DNA of 64,000 bases from an uncultured Lachnospiraceae bacterium (GCA_910579275.1 CAJTTO010000012.1:1-64000), one strand, 5' to 3'; shown: positions 26,732 through 35,149, counted from the first letter of the stretch. A program made the numbers and translations. The notes: generated by a model from the sequence alone, not told the origin.

Positions 26732-27205
26732 ATGGAGTATCGTCAAATATACGAAAACTTATTGAAGACCTTGTGCAATGCATACCGCAAAATGTTCAGG
26801 CTGCTGGAAGGCATCGAGCAGTGTGACGACGAACTGACGCGCCTGTCACTGCAAAACCGTCCTGATGTTGACGAGGTGAACGACGTTACGGCATACAAAG
26901 AGCGGCTAATCTGCACGCTAGACCAGATTTCCCTTGCCATCGATCCACTTCACAAGCAGCTTGACGGCATTATGGAGCTTTGTCAGGAAGTCAGTGTTCA
27001 TCCAATGTACCGTCATATGGAAGATTTGCAGATTTTAACATACTATTATATCCGAAAGGTCATCAACAAAGAAGATATCAACAATCCCGACATTATCAGC
27101 CGCCTAAACAGCTACAAGGAATCCCTTGAGCTAGACAAGGCAATCAGTGAGGTTCCACAGTCCCAGCGGCAGGTTTATATGTTTGTTCCGGATAAGAAAA
27201 GTTGA
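26732..27205 (+). CDS. uncharacterised helical protein, probable flagellar-regulon member
   Basis: 157 residues, all helical, acidic, with heptad-like spacing (YENLLKTLCNAYRKMFRLLEGIEQ; RLICTLDQISLAIDPLHKQLDGIM). No signal or membrane segment. I do not recognise the family; size and helical hairpin pattern recall FlgN/FliT export chaperones, but there is no diagnostic motif. GGAGG lies before the ATG and a sigma-28-like promoter upstream, so expression with the filament genes is likely. A hairpin with T-run at 27217-27246 ends the unit. Confidence 0.6.
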   Translation: MEYRQIYENLLKTLCNAYRKMFRLLEGIEQCDDELTRLSLQNRPDVDEVNDVTAYKERLICTLDQISLAIDPLHKQLDGIMELCQEVSVHPMYRHMEDLQILTYYYIRKVINKEDINNPDIISRLNSYKESLELDKAISEVPQSQRQVYMFVPDKKS

Positions 27206-27216
27206 ATTTTGAAAAG

Positions 27217-27246
27217 AAAGGCTTGATTTTTTCAAGTCTTTTTTTG
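27217..27246 (+). terminator. terminator of the 157-residue gene
   Basis: AAGGCTTGA / TCAAGTCTT hairpin with TTTTTTT, 12 bp after the stop. Confidence 0.75.
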
Positions 27247-27278
27247 TGCTCAAAATACCTTTGAAAAATAATAACATG

Positions 27279-27311
27279 AAAAAGACCGCCGGATGTCCGG
27301 TCGGTCTTTTT
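27279..27311 (-). terminator. flagellin terminator
   Basis: AAAAAGACCG...CGGTCTTTTT strong hairpin, 39 bp downstream of the flagellin at 27350-29389. Confidence 0.85.
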
Positions 27312-27349
27312 CATCACTATTTAAAATTAGGTTAGAGTGAGCTTTACTA

Positions 27350-29389
27350 TTACTGTAAGAGTGAAAGTACACCCTGATTTGCCTGATTTGCCTGTGCAAG
27401 GATTGACTGGCCTGCCTGCAGGAGTACGTTGCTGTTTGCGTACTGAACCATCTCGTCAGCCATATCTGTATCACGAATTGCAGACTCAGCTGCTGTCGTG
27501 TTCTCTACAATATTGTCGAGGTTGCTGATTGTATGCTCTAATCTGTTCTGTGTAGCACCGAGGAGAGATCTCTGTGTGGAGACAATTCTCAATGCGTCTG
27601 TCACAGCGTCAAGGGCATATGTAGCACCGTTTCCTGTTGTATCTTTTACATTGACACCCTGTAATCCCAATCCCTTTGTCGTGATAGTACGGATATCAAT
27701 TGTAATCTTATTGGTAAGGTCTGCGTCTGCACCCACATGAAGGTTGAATGCAAGGGCAGAGTCCACTTCTACCTTGGCATGCTGAATATCAAATGTACCG
27801 TCTCCGTTGTTCTTTACTACAGACTCTGAACCCGGATCTGCACCGATGTCTGATGCTGCCTTTAATTCGTCTGTCATAAGAAGGTATGCCTTCTCAACGG
27901 AAATATGGTTCGGTTCTGTTGATTCAGGCGGAAGTGCATAATACTGCTCATCCTTGTTATTTGTAGTATCCTTAATTGTTACGTAATTGCCGGCCTGTAC
28001 AAGATTTGCCACGTCATCCGCCGTGTAGAATGTTCCATCCGGCTTTGTCGATACGCCGATTGTATATGACTTGCCCGGCACATCATTTGCCGAATCCTGA
28101 ATCAATATCGTAATATCAGCTGTACCGCCTGCACCAGTTGTAGCGTTGTTTGTAGCCCTTATCGCTTCCTTAATGGTATCAATTGTTGCGATGCCGCCAT
28201 TTGAAATTTTGTCCGTCTCCCCTGTTGCCTTAATGATGTATGTGTCGCCTGCCTTTACTGTATACGCATCATCGCCTGCCTTGTTTCCGACTGTTTTATA
28301 GAATCCGGCATCGGCATGAGTAACATTATTGAGCACACCGCCTGCAGCAACATACGTATATTCCACGCCGTCCTCATCTATAATCTTATCACCTGCAGCC
28401 CATCCCGGATAGTTTGTTGCATCCGCAGGATTTGTTCCGTCTGCCATCACGCCATATGTGTCAGCTGTCTGTGTAAGATAAATGTCTTTACTGCCCACCA
28501 GCTTGGTCGTCGTACCGTCTTCTGCCCTTGTAAGTGTTGCGCCTTCCTTAATCGTAAGTGCGACTGTGTTACCCTTATCATCAACAAACTGGGCAATGTT
28601 ATCGCCTGTTGCACCTGCCTGCGCCGTGCCGCTTGATGCAAAGTTATCGCCTGCAAATCCGTCACCGCTCGGTGCAAACTCTGTTGCATTTGCATTAATC
28701 TTTACAGTATATGTTACGCCGTCCTGAACAATCTTATCGCCTGCCTTTAATCCTGTAGGAGGATTTCCGCCTAACTGGTACAGACTGTTAATGGATGTAT
28801 ATTTATTTGCTCTGTCAGAATCAGAAATTGTGTACTCCTGATCACCAATCTTTACCGTATCGCCAACCTTTAACGGATCTGCCGTAAAGATAGATTTGCC
28901 GTCGCCGGCTTCTGTCAGTGTTCCCTTAAGACCTGCATCATGTGCCTCAAGTGTCTGCACTTCTGTCCGTCCGCTTCCCTTTAAGAGATATATCTCATTG
29001 AACTTTGTTGTTTCTGCGATTCTGTCAATCTCAGTCTGAAGCTGTTCAATCTCGTCCTGAATATAACCGCGGTCTGACTCTGAGTTCGTGCCGTTTGCCG
29101 CCTGTACACAAAGCTCATTCATTCTCTGGAGCATATCATGTACTTCACCAAGTGCTCCTTCTGCCGTCTGCACTGCACTGATACCATCCTCTGCGTTTGA
29201 AGAAGCCTTTGTGAGTCCACGAATCTGCTTTCTCATCTTCTCGGAAATAGCAAGCCCTGCCGCGTCATCTGCCGCACGGTTAATCTTATAACCACTAGAG
29301 AGCTTCTCTGTTGAGTGAACTGCTGTCTTTGATGTGATGCCAAGCATTCTGTTCGCATTCATTGCCTGGAGATTGTGTTTTACTACCAT
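27350..29389 (-). CDS. fliC: flagellin, large variant (679 residues)
   Basis: Filament subunit. D0/D1 N-terminus (MVVKHNLQAMNANRMLG..., LSSGYKINRAADDAAGLAIS, to about 165) and C-terminus (about 585-679, DTDMADEMVQYANSNVLL...) are complete. Between them is a ~420-residue variable domain, Gly/Asp/Thr-rich, with several short repeats of the type GDKIxxDGVTYTV that look like small beta hairpins. An unusual Cys occurs in NELCVQAANG. Its leader (about 480 nt from the sigma-28 element at 29867-29893) contains two nested MITEs. Monocistronic, ended by the terminator at 27279-27311. Confidence 0.95.
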   Translation of the reverse strand: MVVKHNLQAMNANRMLGITSKTAVHSTEKLSSGYKINRAADDAAGLAISEKMRKQIRGLTKASSNAEDGISAVQTAEGALGEVHDMLQRMNELCVQAANGTNSESDRGYIQDEIEQLQTEIDRIAETTKFNEIYLLKGSGRTEVQTLEAHDAGLKGTLTEAGDGKSIFTADPLKVGDTVKIGDQEYTISDSDRANKYTSINSLYQLGGNPPTGLKAGDKIVQDGVTYTVKINANATEFAPSGDGFAGDNFASSGTAQAGATGDNIAQFVDDKGNTVALTIKEGATLTRAEDGTTTKLVGSKDIYLTQTADTYGVMADGTNPADATNYPGWAAGDKIIDEDGVEYTYVAAGGVLNNVTHADAGFYKTVGNKAGDDAYTVKAGDTYIIKATGETDKISNGGIATIDTIKEAIRATNNATTGAGGTADITILIQDSANDVPGKSYTIGVSTKPDGTFYTADDVANLVQAGNYVTIKDTTNNKDEQYYALPPESTEPNHISVEKAYLLMTDELKAASDIGADPGSESVVKNNGDGTFDIQHAKVEVDSALAFNLHVGADADLTNKITIDIRTITTKGLGLQGVNVKDTTGNGATYALDAVTDALRIVSTQRSLLGATQNRLEHTISNLDNIVENTTAAESAIRDTDMADEMVQYANSNVLLQAGQSILAQANQANQGVLSLLQ

Positions 29390-29488
29390 ATAAATTGTCC
29401 TCCTTCATTTAAGCCCGGGACATCCGTTTCACCAAGCAGCTTTATTAAACTGAATTGTATGTTGTATGCATGGAATGCCGTGTTTCCA

Positions 29489-29778
29489 TAAATCACGTTA
29501 CTGTTCACTCCGTTCCAGTAACAGGCAAAAATCCGTAACAGTTCAGCCTTCGGCTTCCTGTTACAAGCGTCAAGCCATGCAAAAACCGCTTCGCGGTTAG
29601 CTTGACGTATCTCAACCACTATGCTTTCTCACGAACTTCGCAGCGTAGTGCGAAGTCCTGGGCTGAACTGTTACAAAAATCCGTGCAAAATCTGCTTCGC
29701 AAATGGATTTTTGCTTTCCATTTTTCACGGAATGCGCTGCTCAGCACATTCCTGACCTGTGAACAGTAACTAAATCAC
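29489..29778. mobile_element. MITE type B (126 bp, interrupted by a nested MITE)
   Basis: 12-bp inverted ends GTTACTGTTCAC (29497-29508) and GTGAACAGTAAC (29759-29770) are flanked by the 8-bp direct repeat TAAATCAC (29489-29496 and 29771-29778). Without the nested type A element and its duplication the unit is about 126 bp and non-coding. It sits in the 5' leader of the 679-residue flagellin. Confidence 0.88.
29527..29682. mobile_element. MITE type A, copy 1 (140 bp), nested
   Basis: Element 29535-29674 has 14-bp perfect inverted ends GTAACAGTTCAGCC/GGCTGAACTGTTAC and 8-bp target duplications AAAAATCC (29527-29534, 29675-29682). Internal arms GTCAAGC...GCTTGAC give further hairpins. GTAA ends and 8-bp duplications recall the IS66 family (inference). 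It is inserted within the type B element. Confidence 0.92.
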
Positions 29779-29866
29779 AGCTTTCTTTGATATACTCCCT
29801 TTATCTGCATACCTAAATTGTAATAATTAATTTATAATTTTAAGTGTAATTCCGTTTACAGTATAT

Positions 29867-29893
29867 ATATCGGACTAATTTTCTGAAAATTAA
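29867..29893 (-). promoter_or_regulatory. sigma-28 promoter of the 679-residue flagellin
   Basis: TTAA (29893-29890), 15 bp, TCCGATAT (29874-29867) on the minus strand. Confidence 0.7.
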
Positions 29894-30002
29894 CACATTT
29901 ACATATCTTTTTTCGATAATTTATTAAAATAACACGTTTCAATAAAAAATTCCCATAATCCGTTTACAAGTGTTCGAGCTCGGAGAATATTTAGTCCAAT
30001 AA

Positions 30003-30031
30003 AAAACCGACCAAAACATTCAGCCGGTTTT
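30003..30031 (-). terminator. mini-flagellin terminator
   Basis: AAAACCG/CGGTTTT hairpin with a T-run on the minus strand, 43 bp after the mini-flagellin stop. Confidence 0.6.
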
Positions 30032-30073
30032 CGTATGATCCTATTAAAAGCTATAAGAAACTGTAAACGCTCC

Positions 30074-30409
30074 TTAATCTAAAAGATTGGAAACAACTGC
30101 TGTTGTCTGGTTCGCCTGTGCAAGCACTGAATCGTCTGCATTTTCCAGAATCCGGCGGTTTGCCTCACGTATCATCTCATCCGCTTTCGCCACATCTGCC
30201 GCCGCACTTGACGCCGCATTGATGTTCTCAAGCGCTGATTCCGTAACGTCTCCTGCTTTTGACTGAATCTGAAGCGATACTGCATCGGATGAAGCTTCAC
30301 TCATTTTCTGTCCTGTCGCAAGCTTGTTTTCTTTTGCCTTTGCATTTGCCACGTTTGCTTCATTGGCTCTTCTCAGTGTGCCATACGCCAGATTGCTCTT
30401 GATATCCAT
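30074..30409 (-). CDS. mini-flagellin-like protein
   Basis: 111 residues from ATG 30409; the ATG two codons earlier abuts AAGGAGG and is less likely. The C-terminus, DEMIREANRRILENADDSVL then AQANQTTAVVSNLLD, aligns with the flagellin D0 C-helix. The N-terminal half (ENKLATGQKMSEASSDAVSL) echoes the LSSGYKINxAADDAAGLxIS segment. D1 and variable domains are missing, leaving two terminal helices. It may be a filament minor component, a junction protein or a secretion decoy; the family is not one I can name. It follows the truncated flagellinolysin by 200 bp. Confidence 0.7.
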   Translation of the reverse strand: MDIKSNLAYGTLRRANEANVANAKAKENKLATGQKMSEASSDAVSLQIQSKAGDVTESALENINAASSAAADVAKADEMIREANRRILENADDSVLAQANQTTAVVSNLLD

Positions 30410-30608
30410 ACCCATACCTCCTTGTGAAAAACAATTAATCCGTTATATATTAATTACGATGATATGACAATATACCATCTCCCTTAATGATTTTATTTTA
30501 ACCGAATTGTCAGACTATGTCAACTAATTATTTGTATTTTTATGTAAATTTAAATATATTCAGACACATTTTCCATCTATTCCATTATTTGACAGCCATC
30601 TGCGTATT

Positions 30609-32663
30609 TTACATGTAAATTGCAACAAATTTCGACAAAATATGATTAACAGAAATCCTTATATCTCTCCGGCACGCGGTGTTCAATATGCTGACGGACA
30701 AATGAATCGGGAAAAACACGGTGCAAAATGCCGCCGTTGTATTTTCCACAACATTGCCAAGGTTATTTATGGAATGCTCCAGCCGATTCTGGCATGCGCC
30801 AAGCTCAGAACGCTGTGCAGATACCTGTGCCAGTGCAAGCGAAACGCGCTCAATGGAGATACTTGCCAGATCTTCTGTGCGCACATCCACTTTGTCCACA
30901 CCGAGGCTCTCTGCGTCCATGGCGTCAATGTAAACCATAATCTTGTTGGACATGCCTGCGTCCGCTCCAACGTGAAGCGGGGAGCCAAAACCTGTTGCGC
31001 GCTTGTTTGTGACAAACTTAAGCGGCTTGTCCCAAGACACTTTGCCCGCCGTGGGGTACATGCTTCCTGCTGTTCCTTTGTTTGATGCCGAACCGCCCAC
31101 GAAAACACCATATCCATCCGGATACTGGTTCAAAACCGTATCGCTGTCTGTATCAAGCTGGAATAATGTAACGTTTGGATTCGCGTCATTATCCAGAATA
31201 TCGTCTGACCTTGTCAGGTTTCCTATCACACCGCCGGTTCCCTGACCCACAAGTTCCGTTAATCGCTTCACAAAGTTCAGCGCTTCTCCGTCATTGGCAA
31301 AATTGTTTTCGAAATCTGCAATGGATGTTTTTCCGGTAAGGGCTTTGATAACATTCTCAAGGCTGTTTCCGCCCCTGATGGCTGCCAGTATATTTCCGAG
31401 GCCGCCCTTGATGGACAGGGCATTCAGGTTGCTGCCGCCTGCAAGATAACCAAGGTACATGCTTGCAAGATATCCCGTGCCGTAATTCGAAGCGGTTGTC
31501 CCGCTGCCTATCCGGTCTGCTGTCAGGGCTGCCCTGATATCGTCAATGCCGGAATCTGTCGTTATGCCCAGACCACCGTTTACCCAGTCATTTCCATTGT
31601 AGTATCCGCCAGCCGCTGTCTGTGCCATTCCTTCAATAAACCACAGCGGAAACGAATCCGCCGTCATCATACCAGGCGTATGGGACTCAAACATAAACGC
31701 ATGCTTCATTTCATGTACAATCGTAACTTCAAGTGCGTTTCTTGCTGCATCTGTGAGGTTTCCGTCACCATCCACCGCAAGATATGCCATATTGACACTC
31801 AGCTTGTAGGTGAGTGCGTTTGGCGCCGGGCTTCCTGATGCCACAAACGCAAGCGCGTCGCTGCCTGGATCATTTGTGAACTCCAGCCCCATGCCGATAG
31901 CAGAGCCCTGCAAAAAATCATAGGCTGGTGAATAGGCATTGATAATTTCCTCCACAGCGTTTGGTACGATTTCATTCCGCAGAATGTCCTTCACCTTATC
32001 CAGATTTGCATTTCCTGTCGCAGCGCCCACCGGTGTCTGGGTGGAGACAACTTTATTGTCGAAATAGACAATTCTTGTTCCGTCCGTATTTGTCAGTTCG
32101 GACAGCGATACAACTTTTCCCGCACTTGCGCCATTTATCAGCTTCAGCCGGAATTTCTCCTTGTCTGCCTCGTATTTTTTCTGAAAGCTTTCAAGTTTTC
32201 GATTGTTGATTGCTGTCGTGTATGTATTTCTGCCCGGCTTTGCGATACTGCCGTCAAGAAGGCTTATTTCATTAAACTTTGTTGTTTCTGCCACTCTGTC
32301 AATCTCAGTGACAAGCTGTGATATCTCGTCCTGAATGTTTTGTCTGTCAGAAGCTGAATTGGTTCCATTTGCAGCCTGTACGCACAACTCGTTCATGCGC
32401 TGAAGCATGTTCTGCACCTCGTCAAGTGCGCCATCTGCTGTCTGCACCATAGATATGCCGTCTTCCGCGTTTTCCGTTGACTGGGAAAGTCCGCGAATCT
32501 GACGTCTCATCTTTTCAGATATGGAAAGTCCGGCTGCATCATCCGCTGCCGTGTTAATCGTATACCCACTGGATAATTTTTCTGCTTTTTTTGATAGTGT
32601 GTTGCTTACCATAGACAATTGTCTCTGGCTGTTCATAGCCATAAGATTGTGTGCTACTACCAT
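30609..32663 (-). CDS. flagellinolysin: flagellin with inserted zinc metalloprotease domain, C-terminal D0 missing
   Basis: 684 residues. Residues 1-140 are a standard flagellin D0/D1 (LSSGYTINTAADDAAGLSIS; TKFNEISLLDGS). The variable region (about 150-560) contains a gluzincin-like site: H317-E318-M-K-H321 (IVHEMKHAF) and E344 in WFIEGMAQ, i.e. HExxH plus a downstream Glu. Such proteins, flagellinolysins, form proteolytic filaments in some Clostridia (established for the family). D1 returns at about 560-645 (LGACQNRLEHSINNLGNVVENTTAA), but the expected ~45-residue D0 helix is replaced by an unrelated 39-residue tail with two Cys. No other frame encodes the missing helix. It follows two glycosyltransferase genes without a visible terminator. 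Weak GGA-loop hairpin in the leader. Confidence 0.88.
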   Translation of the reverse strand: MVVAHNLMAMNSQRQLSMVSNTLSKKAEKLSSGYTINTAADDAAGLSISEKMRRQIRGLSQSTENAEDGISMVQTADGALDEVQNMLQRMNELCVQAANGTNSASDRQNIQDEISQLVTEIDRVAETTKFNEISLLDGSIAKPGRNTYTTAINNRKLESFQKKYEADKEKFRLKLINGASAGKVVSLSELTNTDGTRIVYFDNKVVSTQTPVGAATGNANLDKVKDILRNEIVPNAVEEIINAYSPAYDFLQGSAIGMGLEFTNDPGSDALAFVASGSPAPNALTYKLSVNMAYLAVDGDGNLTDAARNALEVTIVHEMKHAFMFESHTPGMMTADSFPLWFIEGMAQTAAGGYYNGNDWVNGGLGITTDSGIDDIRAALTADRIGSGTTASNYGTGYLASMYLGYLAGGSNLNALSIKGGLGNILAAIRGGNSLENVIKALTGKTSIADFENNFANDGEALNFVKRLTELVGQGTGGVIGNLTRSDDILDNDANPNVTLFQLDTDSDTVLNQYPDGYGVFVGGSASNKGTAGSMYPTAGKVSWDKPLKFVTNKRATGFGSPLHVGADAGMSNKIMVYIDAMDAESLGVDKVDVRTEDLASISIERVSLALAQVSAQRSELGACQNRLEHSINNLGNVVENTTAAFCTVFFPIHLSVSILNTACRRDIRISVNHILSKFVAIYM

Positions 32664-32833
32664 ATAAATTTCCCCCTGATTTCCATATCATGTGGTGCCG
32701 TGTTAAATTTCCTCCTTGAAACGACATATCATTATCTGTTACAGTACTGCACCATACCATAGCGGACAATGATTCTGTATTCACTTCTGCCAGGCCTCAC
32801 CTCCTTAAATAATATTTGCCAAAAGCATTCTAA

Positions 32834-33904
32834 TCAGCTGTTTAAAACGCGCTCTCTTTCTGCCGCGCATTTCAGGTATTTACCGCGGAATACTTCCGCC
32901 ATCTCCTCATTTCCCATCCCTTTGTAGATGTCCATAATCCTGCCGTAACATGCCATCAGATGTTCCCCGAGCGTGTCGCAGTCTTTCATTGTCGTGACTT
33001 TGATATACAGCATAAGCGCTTTGAGCATCTGGTTATTCTCCATCAGCACGTTTGCATATTCATACTGGAACTTTGCCGTATTATAAAGCCCCGTATACTG
33101 TTCCAAAAGCGACAGCGCATCGGAAAACCTGCCCTTTCTGCTGTACGCCTTGGCAAGTGACATAATCATCTCCGCAACATAGAGCTTTTCCGGCTGGTCA
33201 AACAGGCGCATCCCAGTCTCATATGCCGTAATCGCTGCATCCAGATTTCCAAGCACAAAATTGGACTGTCCGATCTGGAAATAGTGGTATCCGTTGTCCG
33301 GATCTTTCTCCAAAGCCTTGTTCAGAAGTGCAAGATTACGTCTCTGCTTCTGTTCCATCTCCTCATCCGTCAGCACATATCCGTGATGCACCACCTCCAT
33401 TGGTATCAGGAAAACGTCAAGTGCATCTTCACCCTTTGCAGGGTCGATAAACCGCAGCTGCTCATGAATCGGAAAACGAAATTGATAATAGTTTTTATTA
33501 TACAGCCTCGGCACATCATCAGTGACGTAGCCTTTCTGCCCTCCTCCATACGGAACCAGATTCTTCAGCCGGAGCATTCCTATGTGGCGCGGGAATTTCT
33601 GCGTCAAAATCCGCAGCGCCGCAGCATCCATACCAGTTACATACTCATCACAGTCAATTGCCAGTATCCAGTTATTTTTGGCCATGGAGGCACAGTAATT
33701 TCTGGCGGCTGCAAAATCATCTACCCATGCAAAATCAACGACTTTATCCGCATACTTCGCTGCAATCTCTTTTGTCCTGTCCGTCGAGCCTGTGTCTGCC
33801 ACAATAATCTCCATATCATATTTTCGCAAATGTTTCAGGCATTCCCCGATATGCTGCTCCTCGTTCTTTGCAATTATACAAACCGAAACCGGAATCCTTG
33901 CCAT
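32834..33904 (-). CDS. family 2 glycosyltransferase with TPR-like C-terminus
   Basis: 356 residues. GT-A domain with VCIIAKNEEQHIGECL, VADTGSTDRT and the metal site AIDCDEYV, then TPR-like helices from about residue 215 (DAAITAYETGMRLFD, RFSDALSLLEQYTGLY). Close paralogue of the next gene upstream, which ends 1 bp before this start, so the pair is one transcript and likely a tandem duplication. Flagellin genes on both sides suggest O-glycosylation of filament proteins (inference). Confidence 0.85.
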   Translation of the reverse strand: MARIPVSVCIIAKNEEQHIGECLKHLRKYDMEIIVADTGSTDRTKEIAAKYADKVVDFAWVDDFAAARNYCASMAKNNWILAIDCDEYVTGMDAAALRILTQKFPRHIGMLRLKNLVPYGGGQKGYVTDDVPRLYNKNYYQFRFPIHEQLRFIDPAKGEDALDVFLIPMEVVHHGYVLTDEEMEQKQRRNLALLNKALEKDPDNGYHYFQIGQSNFVLGNLDAAITAYETGMRLFDQPEKLYVAEMIMSLAKAYSRKGRFSDALSLLEQYTGLYNTAKFQYEYANVLMENNQMLKALMLYIKVTTMKDCDTLGEHLMACYGRIMDIYKGMGNEEMAEVFRGKYLKCAAERERVLNS

Positions 33905-33905
33905 A

Positions 33906-34997
33906 TCACTGCTCCTCTAATTCCTTTGCTTTTTCTACGACGCGCTCCTTGCGCGCATTGTACTGTAGAAATTTCTGATGGAAATTCTCTGCCATCTCCT
34001 TTTCGCCAAACGCTTCATACGTCTGTATAATCCTGCCATAGCAGATTGTCAGCTCGCTTCCAAGCGTTTCCATGTCCTTCATCATCGTCACTTTGATATA
34101 GTTCCCCAGTGCCTTGAGTAACTGATCCGATGCCCACAAGATGTTGGCATATGCGTAAATATATTTCGCCGTCTGAAACTGCGGCGCATACTTTTCCATC
34201 AGTGCCAGCGCATCCTCCGTCCTTTTGATATCCGCGTATGCATATGCCAGCGCAATAATCAACTCCGGCACATAGACACCTTCCATGTCCACGATGTTCG
34301 CAACACCTTTTTCATATGCCTCTATCGCCTTTTCGTATCCTTCAGTAGTAAGCAGGGACTGCCCAATCTGGAAATATACATAGCCTTTGTCCGGCGTCCT
34401 TTCAAGCTCCTGATACAGCAGTTCCAGATTCCGTTCCTGCTTAATTTTCATCGTCTCATCATCCAGCGCATAGCCATGGTGAATGATATCAATCGGAAGC
34501 AGGAATGAATCAATGGGTATGTCCCTTTTGGATTCGTCCTTCCTGCAAATCTGCTCATGAATGGAATATTGAAAAAGATAATAATTTTTGTTGTAAAAAC
34601 GCGGGATGTCACTGTTGACATATCCCATATTGTCCTTTCCGCCGCGTGTAATATTTTTAAGCCGGAGTACCCCGGTATGCTTTGGATATTTCTGCATCAG
34701 AATCCTCATTATCCTGACATCCACCGCATTGATAATCTCGTCACAGTCGATTGCCAATATCCAGTTATTCTTCGCAACCGATGCACAATAATTTCTTGCT
34801 GCACTAAAGTCATTGATCCACGCAAAGTCCACAACCTTGTCCGCATACTTTTCCGCAATCTCTTTTGTCCTGTCCGTCGAGCCTGTATCCGCAACCACAA
34901 TCTCCATGCCGTAAGGCAGCAGATGTTTCAGGCAGTCCTCTATAAATTTCTCCTCGTTTTTTGCTATAATGCATACCGAAATTGGCAGCTTCGACAT
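33906..34997 (-). CDS. family 2 glycosyltransferase with TPR-like C-terminus
   Basis: 363 residues, paralogous to the downstream gene: VCIIAKNEEKFIEDCL, VADTGSTDRT, AIDCDEII, and a helical repeat region (YEKAIEAYEKGVANIV, TEDALALMEKYAPQF). Upstream lies GGGGGAGGA and, 30 nt before the start, a 6-bp hairpin with loop TGGA, a CsrA-like site. Probably a flagellin glycosyltransferase; donor and acceptor unknown. Confidence 0.85.
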   Translation of the reverse strand: MSKLPISVCIIAKNEEKFIEDCLKHLLPYGMEIVVADTGSTDRTKEIAEKYADKVVDFAWINDFSAARNYCASVAKNNWILAIDCDEIINAVDVRIMRILMQKYPKHTGVLRLKNITRGGKDNMGYVNSDIPRFYNKNYYLFQYSIHEQICRKDESKRDIPIDSFLLPIDIIHHGYALDDETMKIKQERNLELLYQELERTPDKGYVYFQIGQSLLTTEGYEKAIEAYEKGVANIVDMEGVYVPELIIALAYAYADIKRTEDALALMEKYAPQFQTAKYIYAYANILWASDQLLKALGNYIKVTMMKDMETLGSELTICYGRIIQTYEAFGEKEMAENFHQKFLQYNARKERVVEKAKELEEQ

Positions 34998-35026
34998 ATG
35001 TCTTTCCTCCCCCTACAATCGAGTGT

Positions 35027-35042
35027 GGAAGATCCATCTTCC
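35027..35042 (-). promoter_or_regulatory. GGA-loop hairpin (candidate CsrA site) upstream of glycosyltransferase pair
   Basis: GGAAGA-TGGA-TCTTCC on the minus strand, followed by a GGGGGAGGA Shine-Dalgarno: two GGA motifs as in known CsrA targets. Confidence 0.55.
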
Positions 35043-35113
35043 CTACTCGCGCGCCGGACGTCCGTCAGCTTGCTGACATATTTTATTTGGACGCCCGTGT
35101 GCATAAACAAAAT

Positions 35114-35149
35114 GACGCGCAGGCATTTATCAAAACATGCCTGCGCGTC
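35114..35149 (-). terminator. terminator of flaG-fliD-fliS-fliT
   Basis: Perfect 13-bp GC-rich stem GACGCGCAGGCAT/ATGCCTGCGCGTC then ATTTTGTTT, 44 bp past the fliT-like stop. Confidence 0.85.

Noticed and set aside
29383..29619. 78-codon frame upstream of the 679-residue flagellin
   Set aside because: It is translated MITE sequence; the similar peptide at 38567-38800 comes from another copy of the same element.
30609..30726. Simple frameshift as cause of the altered flagellinolysin C-terminus
   Set aside because: I read the other frames through this stretch and found no ESxIRDTDMA or AQANQ remnant, so a substitution or deletion is more likely.
32554..32784. Small gene between glycosyltransferase and flagellinolysin
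   Set aside because: Shine-Dalgarno-like GGAGG stretches occur, but spacing is poor and the frame overlaps the flagellinolysin start; no protein features.
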